From CAG-791 sp045130475 (GTDB lineage Bacteria; Bacillota; Clostridia; Lachnospirales; Lachnospiraceae): DNA of 64,000 nt. The stretch is taken from the NCBI GenBank assembly GCA_045130475.1, contig JBGUPU010000033.1, forward strand, positions 1 to 64,000. The letters are read 5' to 3'. The notes below the pieces were generated by a model that did no database searches, was not told where the DNA came from, and saw only the letters and a program-made list of their open reading frames with translations. Below are positions 31,700 through 40,958 of the stretch, in pieces. Position numbers and translations under genes: made by a program. The stretch's first letter is position 1, and each line of letters starts with the position of its first letter.

Positions 31700-32608
31700 A
31701 TGATCTACACAGTAACATTCAATCCTTCGCTGGACTACATCGTTTCTGTTCCGAATTTCGAGCTTGGAAAGACGAACCGGACGGTTTACGAGCAGATGCT
31801 TGCCGGCGGAAAGGGCATTAATGTGACTACTGTCCTCAGAAACCTGGGTATTGACAGCACAGCGCTTGGATTTGTCGCCGGCTTCACCGGTGACGAGCTG
31901 ATCCGCAGGATGAACGAGATGGGTCTGAAAAATGATTTCATCCGCATCGGGAACGGCTTCTCCAGAATCAATCTCAAGCTGAAAGATGTCGACGGCACTG
32001 AGATCAACGGCATGGGACCCGTTATTGATCAGGCCGGCCAGGATGCTCTGATGGCAAAGCTCAACACGCTCAAAGAGGGCGACACGCTTGTACTCGCAGG
32101 CAGTATTCCCGAGAGCATGCCCGGAACCATCTATTCCAATATTCTCGAGGCGCTTCAGGGCCGTGGAATCCGTTTTGTCGTTGACGCGACAAAGGATCTT
32201 CTCCTCAATGTCCTGCAGTATCACCCCTTCCTGATCAAGCCCAATCATCACGAAATCGGCGAGATCTTCGGCGTGAAGCTCGAGACAAGGGAATCCGTTG
32301 TTCCCTATGCGAAAAAGCTCCAGGAAATGGGCGCCACCAACGTTCTGGTATCCATGTCCGGCATGGGCGCAGTCCTTCTGGACGAGAACGGCGATGTCCA
32401 CGCCCTTCCCGCTCCCAAAGGCCAGCTCGTCAATGCTGTCGGTGCAGGCGATTCCATGGTCGCAGGTTTCCTGACAGGCTGGGAAGAGAAGCATGAGTAT
32501 GAACATGCTTTCCGCATGGGCGTAGCTACCGGCAGTGCAAGCGCCTTCTCAGATCTGCTGGCGACCAGAGAAGAAGTCATGGACGTCTACGGACGACTTG
32601 ACGGGTAA
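31700..32608 (+). CDS. fruK: 1-phosphofructokinase
   Basis: A 302-aa PfkB-family sugar kinase that phosphorylates fructose 1-phosphate to fructose 1,6-bisphosphate. Markers are the TFNPSLDYIV start, the GGKGINVTTVLRNLG substrate motif near residue 35, and the NAVGAGDSMVAGFL catalytic motif with Asp near residue 252. GGGGG lies eight bases before the ATG. It is followed by the fructose PTS gene, which delivers its substrate. Confidence 0.93.
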   Translation: MIYTVTFNPSLDYIVSVPNFELGKTNRTVYEQMLAGGKGINVTTVLRNLGIDSTALGFVAGFTGDELIRRMNEMGLKNDFIRIGNGFSRINLKLKDVDGTEINGMGPVIDQAGQDALMAKLNTLKEGDTLVLAGSIPESMPGTIYSNILEALQGRGIRFVVDATKDLLLNVLQYHPFLIKPNHHEIGEIFGVKLETRESVVPYAKKLQEMGATNVLVSMSGMGAVLLDENGDVHALPAPKGQLVNAVGAGDSMVAGFLTGWEEKHEYEHAFRMGVATGSASAFSDLLATREEVMDVYGRLDG

Positions 32609-32771
32609 CAGCCCTGGCAGGCGGCAGCCGGAAAGCGGCAGCAGCCAGACAAAACACTCGAACGGAACTACAACATAAAGGGAGACATTACGAGCAGTTC
32701 GAGAATTACTGAAAACGGACGGACCGAATGTAATATTTACACACAGCAATTCGTGTAAAAGGAGGAACTAC

Positions 32772-34691
32772 ATGCGTATTACTGATTTGCTCGACAGACG
32801 GAGTATTGATCTGAACGGCACACCCAAGAAAAAGAGCGAAGCACTGGACCAGATGGTTGACCTGATGGCCAAGAGCGAAAAGATCCGTGATCTGGACGCC
32901 TACCGCGCTGAGGTTTACCACAGAGAAGAAGAGTCCACGACCGGCATCGGCGAAGGCATTGCCATCCCCCACGGCAAATGCGACGCGGTCATCAAACCCG
33001 GTCTTGCGGCTATGGTCGTAAAGGATGGTGTCGAGTACGACGCTCTGGACGGTGAACCCGTCAATCTGATTTTCCTGATCGCTGCCCCGATCACCAAGGA
33101 CAACGTGCATCTTGACGTGCTCAGCAAACTGTCCCGCCTGCTCATGGATGAGCAGTTCAGCGAGGACCTGAAGAATGCAAAGGATGTGGACGAATTCCTC
33201 GCAGTCATCGACGCGGCGGACGCCAAGGACGAGATGGTTGAGAACGGCGCTCCCCAGGTCATGGCAGCCCTCGCGGACGGCGCATGCAAGATCTGCGCTG
33301 TTACATCCTGCCCCACCGGCATCGCGCATACATATATGGCTGCGGAAGGCATCGAGAAAGCCGCCAAGGCGGCAGGCTGCTGGGTCAAGGTCGAGACCAG
33401 AGGCTCCGGCGGTGCCAAGAATGTCCTTACAGACAAGGAAATCGCGGACGCTGACTGCATCATCGTCGCAGCAGACGCCAAGGTCCCCATGGATCGTTTC
33501 CACGGCAAGAAGCTGATTGAAGTTCCCGTCTCCGACGGTATCAGCAAGGGACCGGAGCTGGTCAAGCGCGCTATGGCGGGCGACGCACCCGTGTGGAGTG
33601 CAGGAAGCGCAGCAGCTGCCTCCGCTTCCTCAGCCAAGGCATCCGGCAGTGCAGGCCATAAAATCTACGTCCAGCTGATGAACGGCGTATCTCACATGCT
33701 TCCCTTCGTCGTAGGCGGCGGTATCCTGATCGCTCTGGCATTCCTGATCGACGGTCTCCTGGTCGACATGAACGCACTGTCTGTGGCAGACAGAGGAAAC
33801 TTCGGTTCCATCACCCCTGTCGCTGCAACTCTGAAATCCATCGGCGGCGTTGCATTCGGCTTCATGCTTCCTGTTCTCGCAGGTTACATCGCAGAGAGTA
33901 TTGCTGACAGACCCGGTCTCGCAGTCGGTTTCGTCGGCGGCATGATCGCAGCAAACGGCAAGTCCGGTTTCCTCGGCGCACTGGTCGCTGGTTTCGTAGC
34001 CGGTTATGTCGTACTGTTCCTGCAGAAGCTCTTCAGCAACCTTCCCGAGTCCATCGAGAAGATTGCTCCGGTCCTTCTGTATCCCCTGTTCGGTATTCTG
34101 CTGACAGGCCTGATCATGATGTTCATAGTTGAGCCTCCGATCGGCGCCCTGAACACCGGTCTGAACAATGCTCTGAGCAGCATGAGCGGCAGCAGCAAGC
34201 TCATCCTCGGCCTGATCCTCGGCGGCATGATGGCCATCGACATGGGCGGCCCCTTCAACAAGGCAGCTTACGTCTTCGGTACTGCCTCCATCGCAGCAGG
34301 CAACTATGACATCATGGCAGCAGTCATGATCGGCGGTATGGTTCCTCCCTGCGCAATCGCGCTGGCAACCATCCTGTTCAAGAACAAGTTCACCAAGGAA
34401 GAGAGAGAGTCCGGCCCCGTCAACTTCATCATGGGTCTTGCATTCATCACTGAGGGCGCTATCCCCTTCGCAGCTTCCGATCCCGGCCGCGTCCTTCCTT
34501 CCTGCATCATCGGCTCAGCTATCGCAGGCGCCCTTTCCATGGTCTTCGGCTGCACACTGATGGCTCCTCACGGCGGTATCTTCGTGTTCCCCGTTGTCGG
34601 CAACTGGCCTATGTACATCGTCGCCCTGATCGTCGGCACCATCGTAGGCACCCTCCTTCTGGGCTTCCTCAAGAAACCTGTCGAGGAATAA
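32772..34691 (+). CDS. fruA: Fructose-specific PTS enzyme IIABC
   Basis: A 639-aa polytopic permease carrying all three PTS domains. EIIA (residues 1-~150) has phospho-His67 in AIPHGK; EIIB (~173-265) has phospho-Cys180 in CPTGIAHT; EIIC (~300-635) has about nine membrane segments. It imports fructose as fructose 1-phosphate, which FruK then uses. An Ala/Ser-rich linker separates B and C. AAAGGAGG precedes the ATG. It lies 163 bp after fruK and ends at a strong terminator. Confidence 0.94.
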   Translation: MRITDLLDRRSIDLNGTPKKKSEALDQMVDLMAKSEKIRDLDAYRAEVYHREEESTTGIGEGIAIPHGKCDAVIKPGLAAMVVKDGVEYDALDGEPVNLIFLIAAPITKDNVHLDVLSKLSRLLMDEQFSEDLKNAKDVDEFLAVIDAADAKDEMVENGAPQVMAALADGACKICAVTSCPTGIAHTYMAAEGIEKAAKAAGCWVKVETRGSGGAKNVLTDKEIADADCIIVAADAKVPMDRFHGKKLIEVPVSDGISKGPELVKRAMAGDAPVWSAGSAAAASASSAKASGSAGHKIYVQLMNGVSHMLPFVVGGGILIALAFLIDGLLVDMNALSVADRGNFGSITPVAATLKSIGGVAFGFMLPVLAGYIAESIADRPGLAVGFVGGMIAANGKSGFLGALVAGFVAGYVVLFLQKLFSNLPESIEKIAPVLLYPLFGILLTGLIMMFIVEPPIGALNTGLNNALSSMSGSSKLILGLILGGMMAIDMGGPFNKAAYVFGTASIAAGNYDIMAAVMIGGMVPPCAIALATILFKNKFTKEERESGPVNFIMGLAFITEGAIPFAASDPGRVLPSCIIGSAIAGALSMVFGCTLMAPHGGIFVFPVVGNWPMYIVALIVGTIVGTLLLGFLKKPVEE

Positions 34692-34741
34692 TAAAATAGC
34701 TGTACAGCAGCATTTTTTAAGAACATTTAAATAAGGCACAA

Positions 34742-34785
34742 AGCGGGCCCGCGAAGATCAGATTCTTCGCGGGCCCGCTCTTTCT
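34742..34785. terminator. Strong bidirectional terminator after the fructose operon
   Basis: Perfect 16-bp stem AGCGGGCCCGCGAAGA (34742-34757) / complement (34764-34779), then CTTTCTT. It also serves the convergent lipoprotein gene. Confidence 0.9.
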
Positions 34786-34799
34786 TCCATCAAAGCTGA

Positions 34800-35825
34800 T
34801 CAGTGGGCATCAATTGCCTCTCCGCCGTTATTGACCACATCCAGATACCATTCGTTCATGATCTCATTCATTGTGGGGCTGCCTTCAGGGACATTTGCCT
34901 TATAGAGGTTCTCATAGCTTTCACCGTCAACCTCTATGACCTCCCTGACATAATTCTGTCCATCCTGGGCGAAGAAGAAATCATAGCGTACATTATCCTC
35001 CGGAATGCTGAAGACAACATACTCTCCGTCGGGAGCTTCCACGCCATCTGCATATTCAAACGTAATGCCGTCGAGTTTTTCGAGATGAGGAGCAGGATCA
35101 ACATCGGCGGGGCCCCATACACCATGCTCCAGAGAAGCAAGTGTATAATTTACAAAGTTGTCGTATTTAACCCTTGCAAAATTAATATCGAGAGATGTAT
35201 TGCTGTGTTTTTCCAGGGTCAGGCCGGCGTTCTCTTCAACGAAGGTCCCGGGCACTGTAGCCGCCCATTCGTTAAGCTCGCTCCACTGTTCCATGTCCTC
35301 ATCGATGTCATCGTACTGTTCCCGCACGAAACGGACATCAGTCGGGTGATACATCACGAAATATGTGCCGTCCTCTTTCTGTGCGAATACATCCTCGCCG
35401 GACATGTCCCCGCAGAATTTCTCGTGTACCGTTTCCTCGTTTTCTGTTCCGATATCGAACAGCCATCCGGGACCTTCCACATCGTCGCCCTGGGCTTTCG
35501 CCGCCTCGACAGAAGCTTTCTCATACACTTTGAACAAGATTCCGTTCTCGTCATTCTCGGGTACATCAACGATCAGCAGATCATTATATTTGGCCGGAAC
35601 AGACAGTACCATATCTTTATTGGTGTACTTTATAGTTTCTTCTTCCGCAGCAGCCTCTTCAGCCGTGATCTCTGCTACAGGTGTCTGCTCTGCCTCCTGC
35701 TCGATTACGGTTGCCTCTGCCGCAGGGCTCTCTGCGGGAGTGTTGGTAGTTGCGGTCCCGCATGCTGCAAGGCTCAATGCCAGCAGAGCTGCGGGAATCA
35801 TTGCTGCAATTTTATTTTTCATCAT
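34800..35825 (-). CDS. Uncharacterised secreted lipoprotein
   Basis: A 341-aa protein with a signal peptide and lipobox (LSLAACG, Cys near residue 22), a Thr/Ala/Glu-rich spacer to about residue 70, and a globular acidic domain of unknown family. The start at 35825 is fixed by AGGAGG eight bases upstream. It is predicted to be membrane-anchored on the outer face. It converges with the fructose operon, with no functional link apparent. Confidence 0.8.
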   Translation of the reverse strand: MMKNKIAAMIPAALLALSLAACGTATTNTPAESPAAEATVIEQEAEQTPVAEITAEEAAAEEETIKYTNKDMVLSVPAKYNDLLIVDVPENDENGILFKVYEKASVEAAKAQGDDVEGPGWLFDIGTENEETVHEKFCGDMSGEDVFAQKEDGTYFVMYHPTDVRFVREQYDDIDEDMEQWSELNEWAATVPGTFVEENAGLTLEKHSNTSLDINFARVKYDNFVNYTLASLEHGVWGPADVDPAPHLEKLDGITFEYADGVEAPDGEYVVFSIPEDNVRYDFFFAQDGQNYVREVIEVDGESYENLYKANVPEGSPTMNEIMNEWYLDVVNNGGEAIDAH

Positions 35826-36197
35826 GGTTATTACCTCCTGAATATAAAGTCGTGAAAAGATTATCCTGCGTTTCCTTTCCCGCAATACTTTTTCATTTTT
35901 TCACAGCGGTCCGGAACACATCCTCTTTTCATTGTGTTTTTCATTGTACATCACATTATACGAATCATTCTTAATCCGTCCTCACAGTTTATAAACTATT
36001 TATATTTATCCTTATTCCACTCCGAAAAAATCCCCGGCAGTGGTCTCAGACATAAATTTCCGGGTATGTGCTGTTTTCGTTCAAAAACATTCAAATTCAT
36101 CCTCAATCAGGCAATTTTGGTTTAAATCCCCTTCCATCTGGATTATAATATTTATGCATATTTTTGCAGATGTCAGAAAAGAATAAAGGAGATCATT
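35826..36197. other. AT-rich divergent intergenic region
   Basis: About 370 bp between the lipoprotein gene and the DeoR regulator; no credible gene. A TATAAT near 36144 may be the -10 box of the DeoR gene. CATTGT and TTTTCATTGT are repeated around 35925-35950. Confidence 0.5.
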
Positions 36198-36968
36198 ATG
36201 TTTGCCGAACAGAGAAGACAGCAGATACTGCAGATTCTGGATACCCACGGGAGCACTACTCTCACAGAGCTGACCCGTCTCCTGAATGCCTCGGAATCTA
36301 CTGTCCGCCGCGATCTGCAGGAAATGGACAGCAAGGGACTTCTGGTCCGTGTCTTCGGCGGTGCCATGTCTGTAAACAAAACGACCGACCTGCGCGAGGA
36401 AAATGTCTCGGAGAAACAGACGGTCAATATAAAAGAAAAGCAGCGGATCGGAAAATATGCCGCTGCTTTGATCAAACCGGATGATTTTATATATATCGAC
36501 GCCGGTACGACGACCGGCGCCATGATTCCCTATATCACGGAATACTCTGCCGTCTATGTTACGAATGCTGTTGCCCACGGACTCGAGCTGGCCAGGCGCG
36601 GTTTTCGCGTCAATCTGATCGGCGGTGAGATCCGCAGCGTCACAGAGGCGATCGTCGGAAATGCCGCCTGTGAAGAGATGCGCGCCTTCAACTTTACCAA
36701 ATGCTTTATGGGAACCAACGGGGTCAATTCCGATAACGGATTCACCACACCCGATATCAATGAGGCAATCATAAAAGGGCAGGCGATCACTCAGTCCAGG
36801 GAGCGATATGTCCTGTGTACAGCGGAAAAATTCCACATCATTTCACCGGTCCGCTTTGCCGCCTTCACCGACGCCATGATCATCACAGACCGCTATCCCA
36901 ACAGCTGGTACGCGCAGCAGGAAAATGTCATTTGTGCCGCTCCGGAAGAGGAATCTGCACCAGAATAA
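36198..36968 (+). CDS. DeoR-family transcriptional regulator
   Basis: A 256-aa protein: N-terminal winged helix (RRQQILQILDTHGSTTLTEL, SESTVRRDL) and a C-terminal sugar-phosphate-sensing domain (DAGTTTG, GGEIRSVTEAIVG, KCFMGTNGV). This is the architecture of FruR/GlcR-type repressors. AAAGGAG precedes the ATG. It lies 1.5 kb from the fructose operon and is the obvious candidate regulator, with direct-repeat sites at the fruK promoter. Its end overlaps the convergent EamA gene by 41 bases. Confidence 0.9.
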   Translation: MFAEQRRQQILQILDTHGSTTLTELTRLLNASESTVRRDLQEMDSKGLLVRVFGGAMSVNKTTDLREENVSEKQTVNIKEKQRIGKYAAALIKPDDFIYIDAGTTTGAMIPYITEYSAVYVTNAVAHGLELARRGFRVNLIGGEIRSVTEAIVGNAACEEMRAFNFTKCFMGTNGVNSDNGFTTPDINEAIIKGQAITQSRERYVLCTAEKFHIISPVRFAAFTDAMIITDRYPNSWYAQQENVICAAPEEESAPE

Positions 36969-37860
36969 TCGCCGCAAACATAACGATACAGCCCGCAAGT
37001 TCCCTGGAGGTCATTCGCTCCCCCAGAAGAATGGCACCCGCGATCACGGCAAAAACCGATTCAAGGCTCATGAGGAGCGATGCGATGGTGGGGTCCGTGA
37101 ATTTCTGCGCAACCATCTGCAGCGTATAGCCGATTCCTCCCGAGACGATTCCGCAATAAAGAATCGGGATGGCCGCCGAGATAATTTTCTCCGCAGAGGG
37201 GGCTTCCACGATCATTGCAATGATCGATGAGATCACTGCCGTTGTCGCAAACTGGATCGCTGAGATCTGAATGGGATTTCCCAGCTGTACAAAGCGGTCG
37301 CAGCAAAGGATATGTCCGCTGAACAGCAGAGCGCAGATACAGACGAGCGTGTCACCGTATGTGAGACTGAATCCGTCTTTGATACACAGAAGGTACATAC
37401 CGATTACGCCGATCAAAACACCTGTCCATACGAGCCAGGTGTTTTTCTTTTTAAATAAAACAAAGTTGATGATCGGGACAAGCAGCATGTACATGGCCGT
37501 GATAAAGCCTGCCTTGCCCGCAGTTGTGTATACGACGCCCATCTGCTGAAAAAGACTGGCAGCCGTGAGAAAAGCACCGCAGCAAATGCCGCCGATGATC
37601 GTATTTTTCCGCCGGTCCTGCGGCTTGTACCGCGCGTCCGTATATCCGGCATCAGGGATTTCGTTTTGCGGAACATTCTTTTTTCCTGTCAGGACAGCGA
37701 CGAGCCCGGTCGCGCCTGCCGCCAGCCACATGCGCCCTGCATTAAAAGTAATCGGTTCTATGGAATCCATCCCGACCCGCTGGAAAACAAAGGCCGTGCC
37801 CCAAATGACCGCCGTCAGCAGCAGCAGTATATTTCCCAGCATTTTTCTGTTTTTTACCAT
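36928..37860 (-). CDS. EamA-family (DMT) transporter
   Basis: A 310-aa membrane protein with ten predicted segments in two EamA repeats (AVIWGTAFVFQRVGMD at the start; GIGYTLQMVAQKFTDPTIASL in the second half). Members export or import amino acids, nucleosides or other metabolites; the substrate is unknown. The loop after segment 2 is charged and somewhat long. The 3' end overlaps the DeoR gene convergently. Confidence 0.9.
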   Translation of the reverse strand: MVKNRKMLGNILLLLTAVIWGTAFVFQRVGMDSIEPITFNAGRMWLAAGATGLVAVLTGKKNVPQNEIPDAGYTDARYKPQDRRKNTIIGGICCGAFLTAASLFQQMGVVYTTAGKAGFITAMYMLLVPIINFVLFKKKNTWLVWTGVLIGVIGMYLLCIKDGFSLTYGDTLVCICALLFSGHILCCDRFVQLGNPIQISAIQFATTAVISSIIAMIVEAPSAEKIISAAIPILYCGIVSGGIGYTLQMVAQKFTDPTIASLLMSLESVFAVIAGAILLGERMTSRELAGCIVMFAAIILVQIPLPERHK

Positions 37861-37911
37861 CTGCTTGTTCCCTGTTTTTTCAACAGCCTTTGCGGCTTCT
37901 GTTCTGTACCG

Positions 37912-37958
37912 AAAAAGAGTTACTTGTACACCCCTGTCGAAGGCATGTACAAGTAACT
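37912..37958 (-). terminator. Terminator of dxs (minus strand)
   Basis: Perfect 13-bp arms AGTTACTTGTACA (37918-37930) / complement (37946-37958); on the minus strand followed by CTTTTTC. It lies 28 bp after the dxs stop. Confidence 0.75.
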
Positions 37959-37985
37959 TCCGAAAACACTATTGCTAAAAATCTA

Positions 37986-39848
37986 TTACTCTTCTGCTGA
38001 AGTTTTTTCCATGATCTTGCGCACAATGGATTCCGCGTCAATCCCTGTCAGCCTGTACAGTTCCTCCGGCGTTCCCTGCTCGACAAAACCGTCAGGAATG
38101 GAAATATTCAAAAGAGGAAGATCTATTCCTGCTTCCTTATACCAGGCAGCAACATGCTCACCAAAACCGCCGCTGTGGATGTTTTCCTCCATGGTCACGA
38201 CCATGGAATACTTCTTCGCTGCGCTGCTGAGCAGCTCAGTATCCAGCGGTTTCACAAAGCGCGCATTCGCGATGGAACATGCCATTCCCTTGTCAGCCAG
38301 AAGCTCCCGGACTTTCTCCGCAGTTTTCACCATGCTTCCGACAGCAAGCAGGAGGATCCCGCCCTCATCGCAGATCATTTCCGCCCGCCCCAGTTCAAGA
38401 GGAGCATAGCTGGAGCGCAGTCCATCGTAGGCGGCTCCGCGGGGGTAGCGGATGGAAACAGGGCTTCCCAGCCCGAGTGCGAACCGAAGCATTTCCGCAA
38501 GCTCCCGCCTGTTTTTCGGAGCCATGACGGTCATGCCCGGAATCGAAGACATATAGGAGAGATCAAAAATCCCCTGATGTGTCTCACCGTCAGCACCGAC
38601 AATTCCCGCTCTGTCGATGGCGAAGACGACAGGAAGTTTCTGCATACATACATCCGTGGCAATCTGGTCATAGGCACGCTGCAGGAAGGTGGAGTAAACC
38701 GCGACCACCGGTTTCATTCCGCCGGCCGCCAGCCCCGCCGCAAAAGTAACCGCGTGCTGCTCCGCGATTCCAACATCAAAAAACCGGTTGGGATAGCGGG
38801 TGTGGAAACGCTGCAGTCCCACGCCGTCCTCCATGGCAGCCGTAATACCGACCAGCCCCGGCTCTTCTGCCGCCAGGCGCAGCATTGCAGAGGAGAAAGT
38901 ATCCGTATAGGATTGCTTTTTCCCCGGCTTCTTCGGCTCGCCGGTCTCAATATCGAAAGGCGGTGTTCCGTGGAATTTCGAAGGGTTCTTTTCCGCGGGA
39001 GCATATCCAATGCCTTTTTTCGTACAGACATGGATCAGAACAGCCTTATTTACGCGCTTGGCAAAGCCGATCGCTTTCACCATATCCTTGACATTATGGC
39101 CGTCAACAGGTCCCAGATAGGTGATGTCCATATCCTCGAAAAACATTCCGGGGACCATCAGCGTTTTCAGGGACTGCTTGGCCTTGCTGATGCTCTTTGC
39201 CACGATGGGAAGCGCATCATTGAGGGAATCGTAGATTTTGTCGCGCAGATGAATATATCCGTTCGATGTGCGGATATCGCTGAGATATCTGGGCATGCCG
39301 CCCACATTCCGCGAGATCGACATACTGTTGTCATTGAGGATGATGATCAGGTTTGAGGACAAATGCGACACGTTATTGAGTGCCTCGTAGGCCAGTCCGC
39401 CTGTCATCGCTCCGTCTCCGATCACTGCCACGATCGTCCTGTGTTCCGCGCGCAGTTCCCTGGCACGGACCATTCCGAGGGCGGCGCTGATGGATGTGGA
39501 ACTGTGCCCCGTATCAAAGGTATCACAGGGGCTCTCCTTGCGTTTGGGAAAACCGCTCAGTCCGCCGTACTGCCTGAGATGATCGAATTCTTTTCTGCGT
39601 CCTGTCAGGAGCTTATGGGTATAGGACTGATGTCCCACGTCCCAGACAATCCTGTCCTCGGGAAGATTCAGAGAAAGATGCAGCGCCATGGTCAGCTCCA
39701 CTGCTCCGAGATTGCTGGCCAGATGGCCGCCCGTCTTACTGACTTTCTCAACCAGGAACTGACGGATCTCTCCTGCAAGTTCATCATAGGAATCCTGCGG
39801 TATTTTCTTAATATCATTCGGTTTATTTATACGCTCTAAAAGTGCCAA
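37986..39848 (-). CDS. dxs: 1-deoxy-D-xylulose-5-phosphate synthase
   Basis: A 620-aa thiamine-diphosphate enzyme joining pyruvate and glyceraldehyde 3-phosphate, the first step of the MEP isoprenoid pathway. It has SNLGAVELTMALH near residue 50, the ThDP motif IGDGAMTGGLAYEALNN, and the transketolase-like pyrimidine and C-terminal domains (FDVGIAEQHAVTFAAGLA). I use the TTG at 39848 (GAGG seven bases upstream; MALLERINKPND), which gives the usual family length; an upstream ATG at 39911 has no ribosome binding site. Confidence 0.93.
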   Translation of the reverse strand: MALLERINKPNDIKKIPQDSYDELAGEIRQFLVEKVSKTGGHLASNLGAVELTMALHLSLNLPEDRIVWDVGHQSYTHKLLTGRRKEFDHLRQYGGLSGFPKRKESPCDTFDTGHSSTSISAALGMVRARELRAEHRTIVAVIGDGAMTGGLAYEALNNVSHLSSNLIIILNDNSMSISRNVGGMPRYLSDIRTSNGYIHLRDKIYDSLNDALPIVAKSISKAKQSLKTLMVPGMFFEDMDITYLGPVDGHNVKDMVKAIGFAKRVNKAVLIHVCTKKGIGYAPAEKNPSKFHGTPPFDIETGEPKKPGKKQSYTDTFSSAMLRLAAEEPGLVGITAAMEDGVGLQRFHTRYPNRFFDVGIAEQHAVTFAAGLAAGGMKPVVAVYSTFLQRAYDQIATDVCMQKLPVVFAIDRAGIVGADGETHQGIFDLSYMSSIPGMTVMAPKNRRELAEMLRFALGLGSPVSIRYPRGAAYDGLRSSYAPLELGRAEMICDEGGILLLAVGSMVKTAEKVRELLADKGMACSIANARFVKPLDTELLSSAAKKYSMVVTMEENIHSGGFGEHVAAWYKEAGIDLPLLNISIPDGFVEQGTPEELYRLTGIDAESIVRKIMEKTSAEE

Positions 39849-39925
39849 TTTTAAACCTCTTTTTTTATCAGATTCAATCTGGGTTATGGAGCCGTGGTCC
39901 GAGACAGGCAACAGCTTCCCGGCAA

Positions 39926-40696
39926 TTACCTGCCAATGAAATCCCTGATATATCCTACCGTCTCCTGTATCTGCAGCTGCGGTGTGATCGATGCGATCCC
40001 GTCGCCCTTCTGCCTGCCGTAAAAGCCGAACTGTGCATGATTGCCGCCTTCAATCACGTATTCTTCGTAATATTCCGGCGCATACAGCCGTCCTTTCGCA
40101 ACCTTATCCATATTGATGACCTGATCCAGGGAACCTACCAGCAGAAGTTCTGACAGCTGTGAAGGAATCTTTTTGACTGGATAGGCCGCCAGAAGGATCA
40201 CACCCTCGATGAGATCGCTGTGTCTGACCGCAAAATCAGACGCCATAACGCCTCCGAGCGAGTGTCCTCCGATGTACCATTTTCTGTAGCTGTATTGCTC
40301 TATAATATCTTTCGCGGCGTCTGTGTCAAGCACTGCGAGGCGAAAGGGCATTTTTGCCAGACAGACGTCCGTGCCGGCGGCTGCAAGACTATGGAGCAAA
40401 GGCGCGTACGCAGTTTCCTCCACCTTTCCGCCAGGATAAAAGACAAGAGCGGTATCTTCAGACGGCCCGTCAAAATACCACCCGTACTCCGTCTTTTCCA
40501 CCGAGACTTCATCTGTCTTCAGCGCCTCTGCTGCAGTCTCGTCCGCCTTGTAATAATCTGACACATATATTAAAAAAACTGCTGTCGAAATCAACGCCGT
40601 TACAGCAAGTACAATCAATACAGACGAAATCAGATGCTTCTTACCCTGTTCGATTTTCCTGCTGCTTCCACTGTTCTTTTCGTGTGTTTTTTCCAT
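39926..40696 (-). CDS. Membrane-anchored alpha/beta hydrolase
   Basis: About 256 aa: a basic N-terminus, one membrane segment (LISSVLIVLAVTALISTAVF), then an alpha/beta-hydrolase fold with the nucleophile elbow GGHSLGG, an acid-bearing LLLVGSLDQVI strand and a terminal catalytic His in GGNHAQFG. The active site should face outside. Start uncertain: ATG at 40696, or a TTG ten codons earlier; neither has a clear ribosome binding site. It lies 78 bp upstream of dxs on the same strand. Substrate unknown. Confidence 0.82.
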   Translation of the reverse strand: MEKTHEKNSGSSRKIEQGKKHLISSVLIVLAVTALISTAVFLIYVSDYYKADETAAEALKTDEVSVEKTEYGWYFDGPSEDTALVFYPGGKVEETAYAPLLHSLAAAGTDVCLAKMPFRLAVLDTDAAKDIIEQYSYRKWYIGGHSLGGVMASDFAVRHSDLIEGVILLAAYPVKKIPSQLSELLLVGSLDQVINMDKVAKGRLYAPEYYEEYVIEGGNHAQFGFYGRQKGDGIASITPQLQIQETVGYIRDFIGR

Positions 40697-40820
40697 TTTG
40701 AAAAAGTATCTTTTTTTCCTGTACAATCAACACCGTATCTTGCATGATACCACATTCCCGCAATAAATGCGTGCTTTTCCCATGAAAATGCAATTTTCCT
40801 GTCCGACAGATTCCATTTCC

Positions 40821-40849
40821 TTGACATTACCGAAAAATAATTTTACATT
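40821..40849 (+). promoter_or_regulatory. Promoter of the glycogen synthase gene
   Basis: TTGACA (40821-40826), 17-bp spacer, TACATT (40844-40849); leader of about 100 bases to the ATG at 40959. Confidence 0.6.
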
Positions 40850-40958
40850 TTTATTAATTGAATTTTTAATTGATCCTGTCGGGATCAGTTATATCTGTCT
40901 TGAAAATGAGCAAATCAAAATCAAATTCCAATTCACTTTTTTCACAGGAGGTCAATCT